Shown piece after piece: positions 21,062-34,600 of a stretch of DNA of 64,000 bases. The DNA lies in the NCBI GenBank assembly GCA_037043015.1, contig CM073321.1, forward strand, positions 22,689,001-22,753,000, given 5' to 3'. The translations under genes and the position numbers were made by a program. The notes beneath the pieces are model-generated. The model made no database searches and was not told the origin of the DNA. It was given only the letters and a program-made list of their open reading frames with translations. Position 1 is the stretch's first letter, and every line of letters begins with the position of its first letter. The stretch comes from Bryum argenteum (lineage: Eukaryota; Streptophyta; Bryopsida; Bryales; Bryaceae).

Positions 21062-22900
21062 TCAGCGTTCTAGATTTATAACTAAAGAGATTCTTTTTAG
21101 AGCTATCAGAATGACATTCTCAGATGAAAAATTATGAAAATATGCTACAGTGGATGCAACAAACTTATCCAAATCTGACTTGAATTGCATTAAAAGACTC
21201 CATGGAATCGCCCGACTATACGGAAGGCTCGGTATCCACCGGTTCAATTGTATCCTCTTCTGAATCCACCGGGTCTGGGCTACATATGCTCGCTCTTTTA
21301 TGACCACGGGCTCAGAGACTCTGCTATGGTTCACATAATTCCTTGAACAGTGGTACATATAAGTGTTGAACACAAATCTCTCCTGATTCATGCTACTGGA
21401 CTCATGTACAAACGAAGAGTTGTTTTCCTGCATTCACATGAAGAAGTTGTTATCACCTACTCCGACAAAGTAATATTGAAGAATTCCTTCATCAATAAGC
21501 TCGTCTCTTATCTTCGTGAAGTCCTCTCCGAAATACTCCATGTCGCCGTCTGATTGTCAACCGACCTCCATGTAAACTCTAGAACTAGAATGTAAACATC
21601 AACTGATATCGGTAGCAATTCACTGTCACGGCCTGTTTCCGTACAACACATACCAGTAAGCGGAAGCTCTTGGGCGGCACAAGGAAGCTGCAACCGTAGT
21701 ACGTGAGGATTGCTAGGATTGAAATCGGCCTGCTCCACATTTCTGCTAAAGGTCGGAAGAGGATTTAAATAGCTTACAAGTACGGAAAAGATCACCGTTA
21801 AATATATATTAAGCCTAAATAAAAGCTGTCATTAGACTCTCAACCGTAACCTGCAATCCAAAAAGCCTACACATGCAACCGCTCGCTTACTAGATGACCG
21901 GTATAATAATGAGGAACATACGTTTTGACGATTCTTCATATAGAAAACATGAAGCTCTCTCTCTCGGCCTGATATCACTGCCAAGGACGCCCATTGCCTT
22001 CTGCTGGCACGACCTGCCTGTGACAAAACGTTCAGAACAATAGGGAGCAAGGACACAAATTAATTGAAAACAGCGGAGACGCCAGCAGCTGACTTGTTCT
22101 TGAAGATGATTTAGAACGTTTTGCTTGAGCATAACCCATATCAATGCTGACTAAGGACTTGAATAGCCAAAGCCTCTCGTTAAAAGAGCAGAAAAAGTCC
22201 CTTGCTATCTATCATAAACCGTGTATGACTTGGGCAATAGTTGCCATAAAAAATCCAATGCGGTTGATTACAACCTGCTGCAACAGACTGCACATCGTAC
22301 CTGGTAATCTCACACGCACAATGGCATCCAACTTCCCCACCTACACATTAAGATACTGCATACTTATATCTTCTTATAATTCTCTTTTCATCGGCACAAG
22401 TAAGAAATATGAGACTTGATGCTCAAAAGGGCTACTCATGTACCCATGCGTTTTGAGACATTGAACGCAGGACTGGCTGTTCTATGCAGTATTTAAGAAT
22501 ACCAAGTGCCCACCATAGGAATATAAGATCCTTAACTGAAACTGTTTTATGAACTTCCTAAAATCCAAATGAGATGAATATTAAACAACAGATGAATCTA
22601 TTCTCTCAGAATTCTGTAGGTACAAGAGGGTAGAAATCTCACATCAATGCCAAGTTCCAGTGCTTGGGTGGTCACAAGCGATTTGAGACCCGCTTCCTCT
22701 GACCCTGCCAATTCCTCTAACCCTCCCAACAAGAGATAGTGAACTGAGAGCTCAATTTCCAATACACCACGATATCTAAAGGATGCAATAACTATGCGGA
22801 TACGACAAAGGCAGAGATGATCGTCCTCATTATACTCTCCAGTATCAATAGGTAAGAATCTCATACCATGAAGTTACATTCGAATAAAACAGGTAGTCCA
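21062..22900 (-). other. Unresolved minus-strand open segments
   Basis: Short open segments on the minus strand (21795-21508, 22144-21832 and 22864-22598 among them) look like exons of one decayed gene by composition, but I recognise no domain. 22900-23590 shows nothing supportable. Confidence 0.25.
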
Positions 22901-25900
22901 AATATATGCAGCACAAACCTGATCGGTGGCCACTTCGTTGATATTGGAGACATTTCTGTATTTCCTGTCACTTCATATAATCATGCACCGAAAAATGGAC
23001 CTACATACTAAGTGATTGCTTAGAAGTCTAATCAAATTCATATGTTCAATCTCTTTATCTTTTCTGTAACAAGCAAAGTCACACACGTAATTAAATTCCA
23101 TATTTGCAATCTGTTTACAGTCTCTCCAAACACTCAATGTCATAAACGTAATAGTGGTTTACAGGAATGTCTTACATATATTTAAAGGTTCCCAAGTATT
23201 GTACCTAAACGACATGTTTTAATGTCGGTACCCCACACTTGCAGTCCAATCACGGCACATAAAGAAACAAACTTTCTATATTATCTATCTAAGTACTCCT
23301 CAAAATACTTTTCACAGCCCAACCCACACTTCTTCCATTCCATATATGAAGCTTCAATACTCTCCCTCTTCACTTGTTTGCGCACATTTTGTCTTCGATG
23401 TCTTCTGAGAGCATAACTGATAACCCCCTCACTTGATCCTATATTTTAGTTCAAAACAAAAATATCATTAGATACGAGTCCTTACCAACTCTAAAATAGA
23501 GTTGTTGTTCATTTCAATCGACTTACCTTATTCCCTCAACTACATAAGACTACAAACTGTTTACAGAACTTGCCTTCACTTGTTCCGTGCTACTCGGTGT
23601 TGTACTTGGATCTCGTCCCATTGCCGGCTCTTAACCGCTCAATTTCCAACTCCAGCTCCCTAATTCTCTCCTCTTTCGAGTTGCGATGTTCGTCATTGCT
23701 GTTCGAGGTTTTCTTTGACGCACTCTCTCTTGTACCATAGTATGTCTCCTTCTCCTGAAATCCAACCTCAATCTCATAAATCGGTTTAATGCATTCTAAA
23801 GGTTTGGAATACATAGTGAAAACGACATTATACATTTTCCAGCACTTTATTGATCTTGATCAGAGCCGCTATACAACAAATACTTAATGTATAGAAAGTC
23901 CCAGAAATTTGTAAATCCTGAATTAGACATTGGCATTGGAACGTACCTTCCCAATACATATATCTTTCTCATTCCACCGATCGTACTCATCATTCTCAGT
24001 GTCGCTGTGATCAGACATACGTCTTTTGCCGCGATAGTCCATCGACAGTTTCTCTGAAGTTCTATCCATGGTCTCTTCAAATTCCCCACCGTCTTCACTA
24101 TACTTTTTTTTTGCTCCCATTAATCCCTTATCTCGGTTCATTTCGATTTCGATTTCTTCCGGGTCTGGAGACCCGTTGAGGACTTCACGAAGTTTCTCTC
24201 GCACGCCGTTAACCCCACATCTTCCGGTCCTTCCCAAGGTTCTGCGAGAAGCATTCGCCCATTTACCTTGTTCTGATTTTTCTAGCCGCTGTCGGCTTGC
24301 CGCCAACTTCACTAGTCGCTGCCACACCTGCTGATCAATATGTAGGGGTTGGGCCTCTCATCTGTCTGTAGAAGCAATCAATTCACCACGCTCCCTTGTT
24401 ACAGCCCTCCCCATCAAGGACCTCAGATAATCAGCATTAAGGTCCCCGGAGTACTCAAACCTTTCATTCAAACGCTCTTTGAAAGTTGTCACAGCTTCAT
24501 ATGTCTGCCGTTCATATGTCTGCCGTGCAATATGAGTGCATGAGGGATCGAGTCCTGTCGCAAGCTTATAAATTTCTGCAAGCCAGGCTGGTCGTTCGGG
24601 ACCGTAGGGTTTTCCATCCGAATCTAATGTTAGATAGAACGGCTTCTCCCCATTCCGTTGACGTCGCGCCATTTCTTCCTGTCGAACGGCTTGCTTGTGC
24701 CGTCGTGTCCTCCTATCCAATGCTTGTGATGGAATCTGAATATCTTCTACGTTCAGAATCTGTGAACTTCTATGTTCCGTTATCGCATCATCATTTGAAT
24801 TTCTTCGTACAGAATGTGGTGGAGATAACCTTCTAGGGCTCCTCTGCTCCTATCGTGAATTGCTCCGTAATGAATACGGTGGCGATAACCTTGCAGTGTT
24901 CTTCCGCTGCTGTTGTAGACGACGATCTGGCGACGCCGATCTTCTGTGTGTGGGGCCACCATCGCCAGAAAAATGCCTTTGACTCTGCACTGGAGATCTA
25001 TATGGCGACCTCTTGTATTGTTGCAAACCTACAATGTTGTGGCATAGTAAATGTGATGATCATAACAACTGTTTGTTCGGAAACGATATTGGCAATAGTA
25101 TCTAAAATTACTCAAATTCGTTTTTGTGTGCCTTCCGTTATAATAACTTGCATTCTATCAACCTGGATAACCATACCACTTTAAGAGACAAAAATATATA
25201 AAAATTTCTTACCCCGGTCACACCTTGAATGGTACTCCGTGTACTTTCTAGATCGTGATGGTGTGTGTCTGTCACTCTGAAATTGAGGACTTCTCGACCG
25301 ACTGTGACGGGAGCTCCTCCTCTCATATTCTCCACTGTACCTGTACTGATGGCGGAGAGGGCTTCTAGACCTGGATTTGTAAGCGTCTCTGCGGCTCGAT
25401 CTATTCTCATCTCCAGGCGAGTCGTCATACCGTCTGTGTCTTCTTCCTGAATGCTGCAATAAATTCCAAAAGTTAATTTTTATTTGTAGCATGCACCATT
25501 TGCACAACCACATATGAAATTCGCAAAACCATAAACAACGACATTTTGGCTTGGCATTGACGCTTACAGTAAAACTGTAGTAGTTCGTTGGTGACTGACT
25601 ACGCCTATACAACCTCTTTCCACAATCCCGGTGTTCTCCACTTGATGTCTCATAATCCCTTTCAGTTTGGACCACGGTGTCCACGTCCTGCGGAAGAATC
25701 GTCCTGTTCTTACGATAAGGACTGTTCCTTATCTCCTGCATAACTACATCCTTTGGACCAATAGCGGGGATGTGGCCAATGCACTCCTCAGGTGCGCCGA
25801 AGCTTTCGTTTTCATCATCATTTATATCTTCCTCTCCGGTGTTAGTTGGACCTGAACATTTGCAAAACCACTGTATGTCAGCACATACATGTAGCCGACA

Positions 25901-25979
25901 CATATGCTGTAATTTAAGTGACTAAAATCATTATGGCATACAACTTCTATTTCTTGTAAACACTTCAATGAATTATAGA

Positions 25980-26492
25980 CTAAGCTTTTTTATTCTTATC
26001 TCTTTTTTCTGGAACCACCGATACAGTTTCCGAACGACCAAGAACTGACGATGCTACTAGTGGCATAGATTCAAAGACTTCTTCTTCATTTCGAACATTG
26101 GAATTAGTAATCGTGCATTGCTTTGGCTTCCCAGGGTTTGATACGGTTCTTGTAACTCTGCCACAAGCTAGTGCATCTTCTTCAATCTTCTTGCGTAATT
26201 TGATTTCGCTCGGTATAGCTTTGTGGGGTCTTCCTAGCACCACAGCTACGCTTGTAGCACCAATAGGCTGAGTGGGTTTCATGCCCTTCGCAGTCTCCTG
26301 CACTTTCGATTGATTTTTCTTCCGTCCTCTTCTGTTTGCAGTGGGCAGAGTCGATAGTGCGGGCTCCTTTACTGTCTCCACAGTAGAAATCACTTTGGCT
26401 GATTTTCTTGTTTCTCTTGTGGTTGTGGTCACAGGTTTTCTTTTCTTCAGCCAGGGCTCCGGGCGGTCTTCATCAGGTAGAGTCGTCACCAT
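25980..26492 (-). CDS. Basic Thr/Lys-rich open frame, probably an exon of the CACTA second gene
   Basis: 170 codons beginning MVTTLPDEDRPEPWLKKRKP. It contains ANRRGRKKNQ (AT-hook-like) and many Lys/Arg, and ends DKNKKA. It lies on the same strand between the RS-rich exons and the upstream exon at 28361, and may be part of that gene or a separate small nuclear protein. Confidence 0.4.
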   Translation of the reverse strand: MVTTLPDEDRPEPWLKKRKPVTTTTRETRKSAKVISTVETVKEPALSTLPTANRRGRKKNQSKVQETAKGMKPTQPIGATSVAVVLGRPHKAIPSEIKLRKKIEEDALACGRVTRTVSNPGKPKQCTITNSNVRNEEEVFESMPLVASSVLGRSETVSVVPEKRDKNKKA

Positions 26493-27606
26493 TGTACCTA
26501 CTACACTCTGTTACAATTGAATATGCACATAAATACTTCTTTCATGACATGATCACAATCTATTATTAAATAGTAACTTCCAATACCTTTTAAATCATCA
26601 TATATTGGGTTACTTTAATCTGTACGACAATCAATATACAATATAATAAAATGGGGCGATTCCTTTTACAATATCAGAAGGCTTCTATATGAAAACCAGC
26701 GTGGACGGTGTGATGGATCGTGAAATATATCTTGGAGGTGGGAGGTTTTGGCAAGTTGCACACTTTGCAGATTTCAAACTGTACGCTGCCGTGCACATTA
26801 CGAAACATTACGCAAAAAGAGGTTAGTTGTTGTTCAATCACCCTCTCATGCTATTATAACAGTATCGACATCATTTCTTCGTACTATTAAATTATGTATG
26901 CGAAATTTGTAGTGTACTTTGCGTCTTCCCATCTCATTTTCATGTAAAATTTCTGTACCTTCCATATGCAATGGAAATCAGTGTATAAAGAATTTGCATT
27001 CACAATACAATAGAATTACACTTTTACATATGGAGGTGTTTTACATGTAGAATAGTACTGTATCCTCAACTATTGCTGCAATTCCTCCGCACTTTTCAGG
27101 TAAAGTAGTTTCTCTGCAGTGTAAGTGAATATAGTATTAAATTATGTTATTTGATTGGAGGAATATCTGGATCAAGAAATGGACTCTTCACGCAAATTAC
27201 TTTTTAGAAAGTAATTAGAAAACTACGATTTAGTAAAACCTAAATGACGTCAAACTAAATCAAGCGTACCATAATAACAGACAACATACTTCATTCCAAC
27301 TAATATAGCGTTTAATCCATGTTTTCAAACTACGTACATGGATACTTCTAACTTTGAGCAGTACAGAAAGTCCAAATATAAAGACGTTAGAAATTTTTAA
27401 GTTAAAACAGACTTACAGAACGGGACGCTTATCCTCCTCCGCTGCAAATGTGGATGCGATGTCTGCTGGTGCTGAACATGCGGGCAACACCTCTTGTGTT
27501 TCTGGATCGTTTACTTCTTGCAGTACCTGCTAACTTACAATTTTAGACGTCAGTTTTTGAGTAACCATATGTATTGGAAGTATCTTTAGGTTTCAGAGCT
27601 TGACAT
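26493..27606. other. AT-rich, no gene seen
   Basis: No frame or motif I can support. It probably corresponds to introns of the minus-strand CACTA gene, whose upstream exon lies at about 28361-27965. Confidence 0.4.
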
Positions 27607-28976
27607 TCATTTTGAAGTATCCCAATTAAGATGTGATCCTTCTGAATTTATAACTAACTCACGGCTTACATAAAACCTATCTTTCTCATACATTACAACA
27701 ACATCTACAATTCTACATGAACAACTTACAGGTTCTCGACTGTTCTGGCTTCCATTGTTGTTGTTTTCTCTCTCGTCTGAGAAACGAACCTTCTTCCAAA
27801 AATACCACCAGTGAGAGGGTGACAGTACTTTAGTGGTCCATTTTCGAAGGTAAATGCAGAAGCAATTCATGGTACATTGCATCTTGACTACAATGAATAA
27901 AACATCAGATATCTGCAATGCAATTATTTGAATTACAGGTTGTTTTACCTTCGAAGTTTGTTGCAGAGACGGTGCCGACAAGGAGATGATAGTGGGCGAC
28001 CTCTGCTGCCCTACAAGTTCAGTGAAGGGTGAGCTTCTCTTGTTCAACCTTGTCTCCGAGGGTATTCTATCACAGGAACCCTTACGGCACAATCATCCCT
28101 AACGGGCTGATAGTCGCAGTCAATACTACTGACTGCGTTTCTCTGAGACGGGAGTCCTTGAAGCTGTGGACGTTGACGCGAGGTGCGTTGAAGATCAACT
28201 TCTGCGCAGACAGATTGTACCACTTCCGACAAAGAGTTGTTGGCTTCGCTTGGATACCTCTCGCCGTCACCTCTTCCCTTCCGTGTGGCCGCAGTATCCC
28301 CTTCAGAATCAGAAAGTGGTGCGGGAGACGGTGTCCTCACTCGCCCTGTTGTATCGAACAACTCAACATCACGAAGGGCTTCGGCATTTAGTTTATCGTA
28401 CCTTCATCGGTAACAACAAAGTGATGTTAGAACAATTGATAAAATGAGATGTGGCATCACTTCCACCTGCTGTAAAAACTCCATGGTGAGCAGTAAAACA
28501 AGAACTAACATCACCTACTCGTCTTCCTTCATGCACTTGACGACTGACTGATACATTGATCTATGGTTAAAACCTCTAACCCGATTACAAGAAGAAATCT
28601 AGAGTCGATCCCTTACTTTACGATGGCAGTAAACCTCGTGTTGTAATCAGTCACTTCCACATGCAACAAAGTAAATTCCAAGTTGTTGATAACGCGAAAC
28701 AATCGCAAGCTACGGAAAAGTAAAAACGATGTAGACATGGAGCCCATTTCGTCCATGAATGCAACAACATTTTCTGTGGAGTGAGAAGACGAGCAAAATG
28801 AAAAGAAAGAGAAACAGTGGGTGACGCTGAGTATACAACGCGTGGAGGAAGACGACGATTTTCATCCAAAAAGGTAAAATTAGGGTTCCTCAAGGCACGC
28901 CGCCCTAGGACACCCATTCACAGACGTTGCACGTTTTCATTTTCACCTCTTTTTTTTTGCATGTACATGGCCCTCA

Positions 28977-29228
28977 TTGAATTGTAGGCATTGTCTGGTG
29001 TTTACTATATCCATTGGTCGACTCTGGAGTGAGAGAATGAATATGAGTGAGTGCGGGCTACTGGATTGGGGGTTTGTAGAGAAGCAATATGTGGGAATTG
29101 CACTTTCCGCACTCCTCAGGGACGCTCACTACTTCGTTGACTCGGGTTTCGCTTACTACGTGGAGAACGAAAACTCTCTCCCTAATCGGTACGCTGTTCG
29201 TGATGGATTGAAAAGTGAGCAAGGCTAG
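28977..29228 (+). CDS. Small hypothetical frame in CACTA interior
   Basis: 83 codons with ATG; includes ECGLLDWGFVEKQYVGIALSA. No family recognised. It lies between the two divergent transposon genes and could be 5' exon material of the transposase gene. Confidence 0.25.
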   Translation: MNCRHCLVFTISIGRLWSERMNMSECGLLDWGFVEKQYVGIALSALLRDAHYFVDSGFAYYVENENSLPNRYAVRDGLKSEQG

Positions 29229-30592
29229 ACCTGTTGTATACAGTATCCACCGATGTAAGTAACTCCACGACATATTCTCATTGCAGTGCTGTCTTTTACG
29301 TAACAATTGGTAACCCGTTCCGGGACTATAGAAAATAGTCTTCCTAATTACCGTTGTCGTAAACTGTTTATTTACGGCTTACAGATCAAAGATATTTCAG
29401 ATGAAATTGAAGGCTGCGTGTATGTACAGCGCCTTTCTCGACTACAACCGCCTGAAGAGGTGGGCAATTTGCGGGCGCATTTGCTATTTCGAGGATGCGT
29501 CTATGCGGCCTTAAGTTAAGTTCCTATTTCCTTGCTCGTTGCTTCTACAAAGGACACATGAGGTGAGCAGAAAATTACGCCTTGCAATGCTTTCAACCAC
29601 CACCTAAGCGATAAAGTTATTTCGCTACAGTGCACGATGTTGTGGTCATGCTAATTAAGACAGTGGACGAAGGTCATGGGTCCCACTCTAACAGTTGGAG
29701 ACAACACTCACACTGAGTCCTCATGGTGTAGAGCGTTGTCAAGCACGACCTTGTTTCTCTGGATTCTTCTCAACCGCACCACCTCGTACTCATTTGGAAC
29801 ATGCATCTTGTAATGTAATTTGTGCTACTGTTTGTTTCTTGAATAACCTATAACGCTGCTACAGCTATCCGTAGAGTGAAGAAAAACAGAAGTGCTCACA
29901 CGGACGCGCAGAGATACTGGGTGAACTACTGCGAATTGCGGAGTATTGGCTCATACAAGAAATTGTCTATCAAACTGCGAGTTCATGAAAACCAAGGTTC
30001 TTCCGTAATTCGGCTGGCGTAAAGATTGAACCATGTGTATTATCCAACAGTCGGCAATTTAAGGTAAGCAGATTACTACCCCAATCTTGGAGATATCATT
30101 GCGTCCTCTCGTTAATTACTAATTGCAATTAAGTATGTTGTCAAAACGTTGTATCACACATCATAAAAGTAGTAAATAGAGAGATCTTCCTGTATCGATA
30201 TCTACTTAAGTGATTCACCAAATTATGAGATACTTAACAATAATTGGTGAATCGTGACAGGATTTGCAAATATCGCTCTTTACATTTCGAAAGTAACCTC
30301 TCTGGACAAGAATTTTACAAGTGTAGTAGTATGATTTCTTCCTCAGCACACTAAAAATGTGTATCACCAAATGTGTATGAACTTCGTCAATCTGAAGCGT
30401 GACAATTAGTTCGAAGTTTATCATGTTCCATGTTTGTGCCAGCTTCTGAATAGAAAATTGGATAATCTGAAATCGGGTTGGACTATGCAACATGTAAATT
30501 TGAAGACAGAAAGGTCAACCAACAAAGCCACTGGTTAGGCAGAGCAAGCGGAACCGTGACCACGAAGGTGGCAGCTTACAGTAATTACAGGC

Positions 30593-30874
30593 ATGGATCG
30601 TGAACATGTAAGTTTTCTGTCAATTGACGAACATTCTGCCTTATGCAAATGCAGAATACAAGTAGAGGACCTCTCGCATAGAAGTGTCATGACAAATGTA
30701 GAAAGTGAGAAGAGGGCTCTCAAGAAACAAACTAGACAGTTCAAGCAGACGGTTATGCTTGTAGAGTTGCTTATGTTGTCTGAAACTATAATGCAGAAGA
30801 CACTGAAACTTCAGGAGGAATCTCGCAATCTCTTAGCATTCATTAGCGATGAGAACTCTACGGATGTGTTGTAG
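30593..30874 (+). CDS. Small coiled-coil frame in CACTA interior
   Basis: 93 codons starting MDREHVSFLSIDEHS. The centre has heptad-like spacing (VESEKRALKKQTRQFKQTV, LKLQEESRNLL), suggesting a short coiled coil. No homology recognised. 29520-30592 and 30875-31590 show nothing further. Confidence 0.3.
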   Translation: MDREHVSFLSIDEHSALCKCRIQVEDLSHRSVMTNVESEKRALKKQTRQFKQTVMLVELLMLSETIMQKTLKLQEESRNLLAFISDENSTDVL

Positions 30875-31615
30875 TTTGATGGTTTTATGTTACATAGAAC
30901 CAATTTGTACTTTCAAAATTCACAATTACGTATTGATATTAGAAGGTTTGAGTGTTTCTGTTTTCAATCTCAGCACCGCGACTCAGTGCGGGTACAAATG
31001 TACTATCAATGACTATACGAATTCGGTGATGACTCCGTTCTTGTGGTATTTTCAGTGGATTGAGCATGGGTACATCCGGTTATCTTGATGTGCTTAAACT
31101 ATTGGTAGTACTGTGTTGTCAACAATCAGGTATGTATACAGAATGCAGTATGAGGCAGTGAGTTCGAAATTTTTCCTTCTGTCAATAGTACTATAAGTTG
31201 ATATAATGTGATATTCATGTTGGTGTTAATTGTATTGTACAGTGGCTGCATGGTTTCCAAAAATTAGCACTAAATATGTAAAGTAATATTAGACCATTGT
31301 TGTATGCACAGAATGTCAGAAGTAGTGGTTCCATAATTTAACTATTTCACTAGGAGCATATTTATAGCAAAGACTTCACAATCCAGCACGTGTCCATTGC
31401 TTGGGTTCATTGGTTTAGGTGTTTAGCCAATTAGAATTGTTGATTGCGAGGTTGAATTTTTGTGGGGGAAACGTTTTAACCACAGTGATTGATATGACAT
31501 GTGACATAAGTTCAAAGGAGGCTTTGTATAGAGGGGACAGGATGGGTGATACATAAGGGAGACAAAGCGCAATATGAACAATATTCTGCGATTTTAATGT
31601 GCAGAATGAGGCGCA

Positions 31616-34600
31616 GATTGTGTGCTGCGTATCACATCGAGCATCGAGCGCTCATTAGCGAACAGGTTGGGATTACCTGAATACCTTTGTGCTTGCAATC
31701 GTTGCAGAGGCGCTAGAATAAAAAACGTAGAAAGTGGCAAGGCACCATATCGCACATGGACGCGACCCATTCTTGTTGTACCCGGCCATTGTAAGTGCCT
31801 CATTCTTTCACAATTTATGTGTGTTTGAAATTACGATGTTATAACCTGGAATAATTGCGTTAAGTAGGAAAGCTTGCATCACAAACTCAAGGTACTAATT
31901 TACTTACATTCTTACTATAAGCAGTACTAGTGTACCGTTTTTAGTGCTGTTATTTGTCTTCTTAGCCCATAGATGCTAATTTCTTATATTCATTTACAGA
32001 CAGTAGATGGTAGAAATGTGCGGGGTCCAGCACGACATCCAAACACAGAAAGAGAACGATACAGGCGTAGACAACGTGATGGTGCAGAGGGTGTATTCAC
32101 GTGGCCTAGGAGAGCAGCTGTAGATTTAGAAAACATGGCACAAGACGCTTTTGCCCATTTTGACGACATACATAACGAGGCGATGAACGCTGAGGACCTC
32201 GAGGCAAGGGACGGGAACAATGTTGAAGAGGAAAATCAGTGGCATGAAGTGAACTTAGAGAACCTTGTAAGAGAGTCGACTCAATCTGTTTTCGAAGGTA
32301 GTACACAGAACCGATTGCAATGCAGTATTGTATTGTTTTTGCTGTGCAGCCTCTATTCGGTACCCCATACTTTCCTGGATGCACTACTGATTTGGAGAGC
32401 GGGAGATTTGCTGCCGACATCAAACTGTTTTCCTCGCACTTCTTATGAGGTAAAAAGCATGCTTATGAGATTGGGTTTGAAGCATAAGCATGTACACTGT
32501 TGTTCAGATGGACATGTCTTGTATGAAGGCGAATTCGAAGACCTACAGTCGTGCCCAAAATGCAAACTACCACGGTACGTTGGCGGAGGCAACAGAATTC
32601 CTCAGAGAGTAGTTCGATATTTTGATGTAATTAAACATTTGTTGCGAATGTTTAAGTGTCCGGAAATCGCAACACATATGACATGGTACAGTTGTCATAA
32701 ATCAAGAGGTCAACTTATGAGGTCCGTAGCAGATAGCGAACAATGGAAGAGAATAGATCTCTTATATCCTGACTTCGCAGGAGTGCTCACGAACCTGCGT
32801 CTAGGTCTAGTTGGGGATGGCATCATCCCGTTCAAGAACAACGCCATCAAACACTCAACTAGGGTGCTCTTGATTACTATATACAATCTGCCGCCTTGGT
32901 TGCTAACCAAGAAGTTTTTCATTTCACTAGCTGTGCTCATCCCAGGTCCAAATTCGCCAACAGCAGATAATATAGATGTGTTCTTAGGTCCACTAGTGCG
33001 GGACTTGATGACTTTGTGGAATGGAATTCCAGCAATTGACATGAGCAAGATTGTAGGGGAAAGGAGATTTACACTTAGAGGTATGTTGATATGAACCGTT
33101 AATGATTTCCCAGCGTTAGGACTCTTATCTGGGCAACAGGTTCATGGCTACAAAGGGTGTCCTTTCTGTGGACTAGAAACATGTGCCCAGCATGCCATGT
33201 TATTGAAGAAAATGATTTATCTAGGGGGTAGACGGTATTTGGATGGGAATCACAGATTTCGCAGGGCTCTAGCAGCTTTTGATAACCACCAAGAGTGGCG
33301 CTTGTCACCAGAAACTCCAACAGGGGAGGAAGTATTGACGTGGGGGACGCAGAGATCAGACTTTCTAAGCGGTGGTGGCGTGGAGAACTCCAATCTGGAC
33401 CCGGTGAAGAAGCACGGCGTCAAACGCAGGAGTATCCTGTTTGATTTGCCGTACTGGAAGGTAATTCTATTTACTACTCATGCATGTTAAATATATGTGA
33501 ATGCAAGTGTAACAAGGCCACATGCGAGAGGGTTAATCTTATGGAAGTACACGGCATGAATTTAGAATTGCATTGTACATTATTGATAATCCTTTACTTT
33601 TAGTTTTGATTGAATGTAAAGGCGGATGTGCACAACAAACATTGTGCTAATGTAAAAATAATGAATGTAAGTTATTAAATTATGGAAACATAAATTTTTG
33701 TAAGTGTTTCTGTCTGGAATATATTACCACTGTATGACCGAATTGAGTGGATGGAAACGTAGTTGTGAAGGTACGTAAGTAGTATCACCACGAAAAAAAT
33801 TGAAGGACATGACATGACTTTAACAAAGATTTGTACTAATATACATCGGTAATGTGTTTGTGTACAGGATCTACCAGTGAGGCACGTGCTTGATGTGATG
33901 CATTGTGAGAAAAACATTGCAGAGAATATATTGCGCACCACATTTGGAGAAAAAGACACCCCAGCCGTGAGGGCAGACATGCAAGCGCGCAACATACGAC
34001 CTCATTTGCACCTACAACCTATCGGGCCCAACGGAGATAGGTTCTATATGCCCGACGCATCTTACGTGCTATCCATCGGAGACAAAGCTAAAGTTTTGGC
34101 CGTTTTGAAGTCACTCAGAACTCTAACAAACTACGTGTCGGCTTTACACAAGAAAATCAGCAAAAGGTAAATTAACAGGACTAAAGTCACACGATTTTCA
34201 TGTATTGATACAGCAAGTATTACCGTTGTGTTTTAGGAAGGTTTCAAATAGGTCTCTAGCTGGGGCTGTAATACGGTTAAGTCGTGTTTTTAGAAAATTG
34301 TGTGCCAAAACAGTTAATGGTGAGGAAAAAGAGCAGTTAGTAGCAGACTCAGCAGAAACAATGTGTATGTTAGAGAAAGAGTTTCCTCCATCATTTTTTG
34401 ACATTATGTCCCATTTGCCGAACCACTTAGTTCAGCAATTGTTTCAATGTGGCCCTATTCACACGAGATGGATGTACCCCTACAAACGTTACTTTAAAAA
34501 TCTAAAAGGGTATGTACGAAACTTAGCCAAACCCGAAGGTAGCATAGCACAGGGATACCAAGTTGAACAGGCTCTGGGATTTATAACAGAGTACATGTCA

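Larger units (their letters stand above)
23590..28391 (-). pseudogene. CACTA second gene, Transposase_24-like, with RS-rich region
   Basis: Multi-exon on the minus strand. The best block (about 25000-23923) has PYGPERPAWLAEIYKLATGL, FKERLNERFEYSGDLN, LRSLMGRAVTRERGELI, then LVKLAASRQRLEKSEQGKW and GVREKLREVLNGSPDPEEI, the style of plant En/Spm Transposase_24 proteins (TNPA-like, thought to bind subterminal repeats). TGA at 24360-24358 and TAG at 24852-24850 lie within otherwise open frame. Upstream, 25430-25205 encodes an RS-rich segment (SRSRSPLRH, SRHSRSRSP), and near 24900-24780 a short peptide repeat (LSPPYSLRSNS, LSPPHSVRRNS). A coiled-coil tail (23740-23590) ends NTE. Exon limits are approximate. 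Confidence 0.6.
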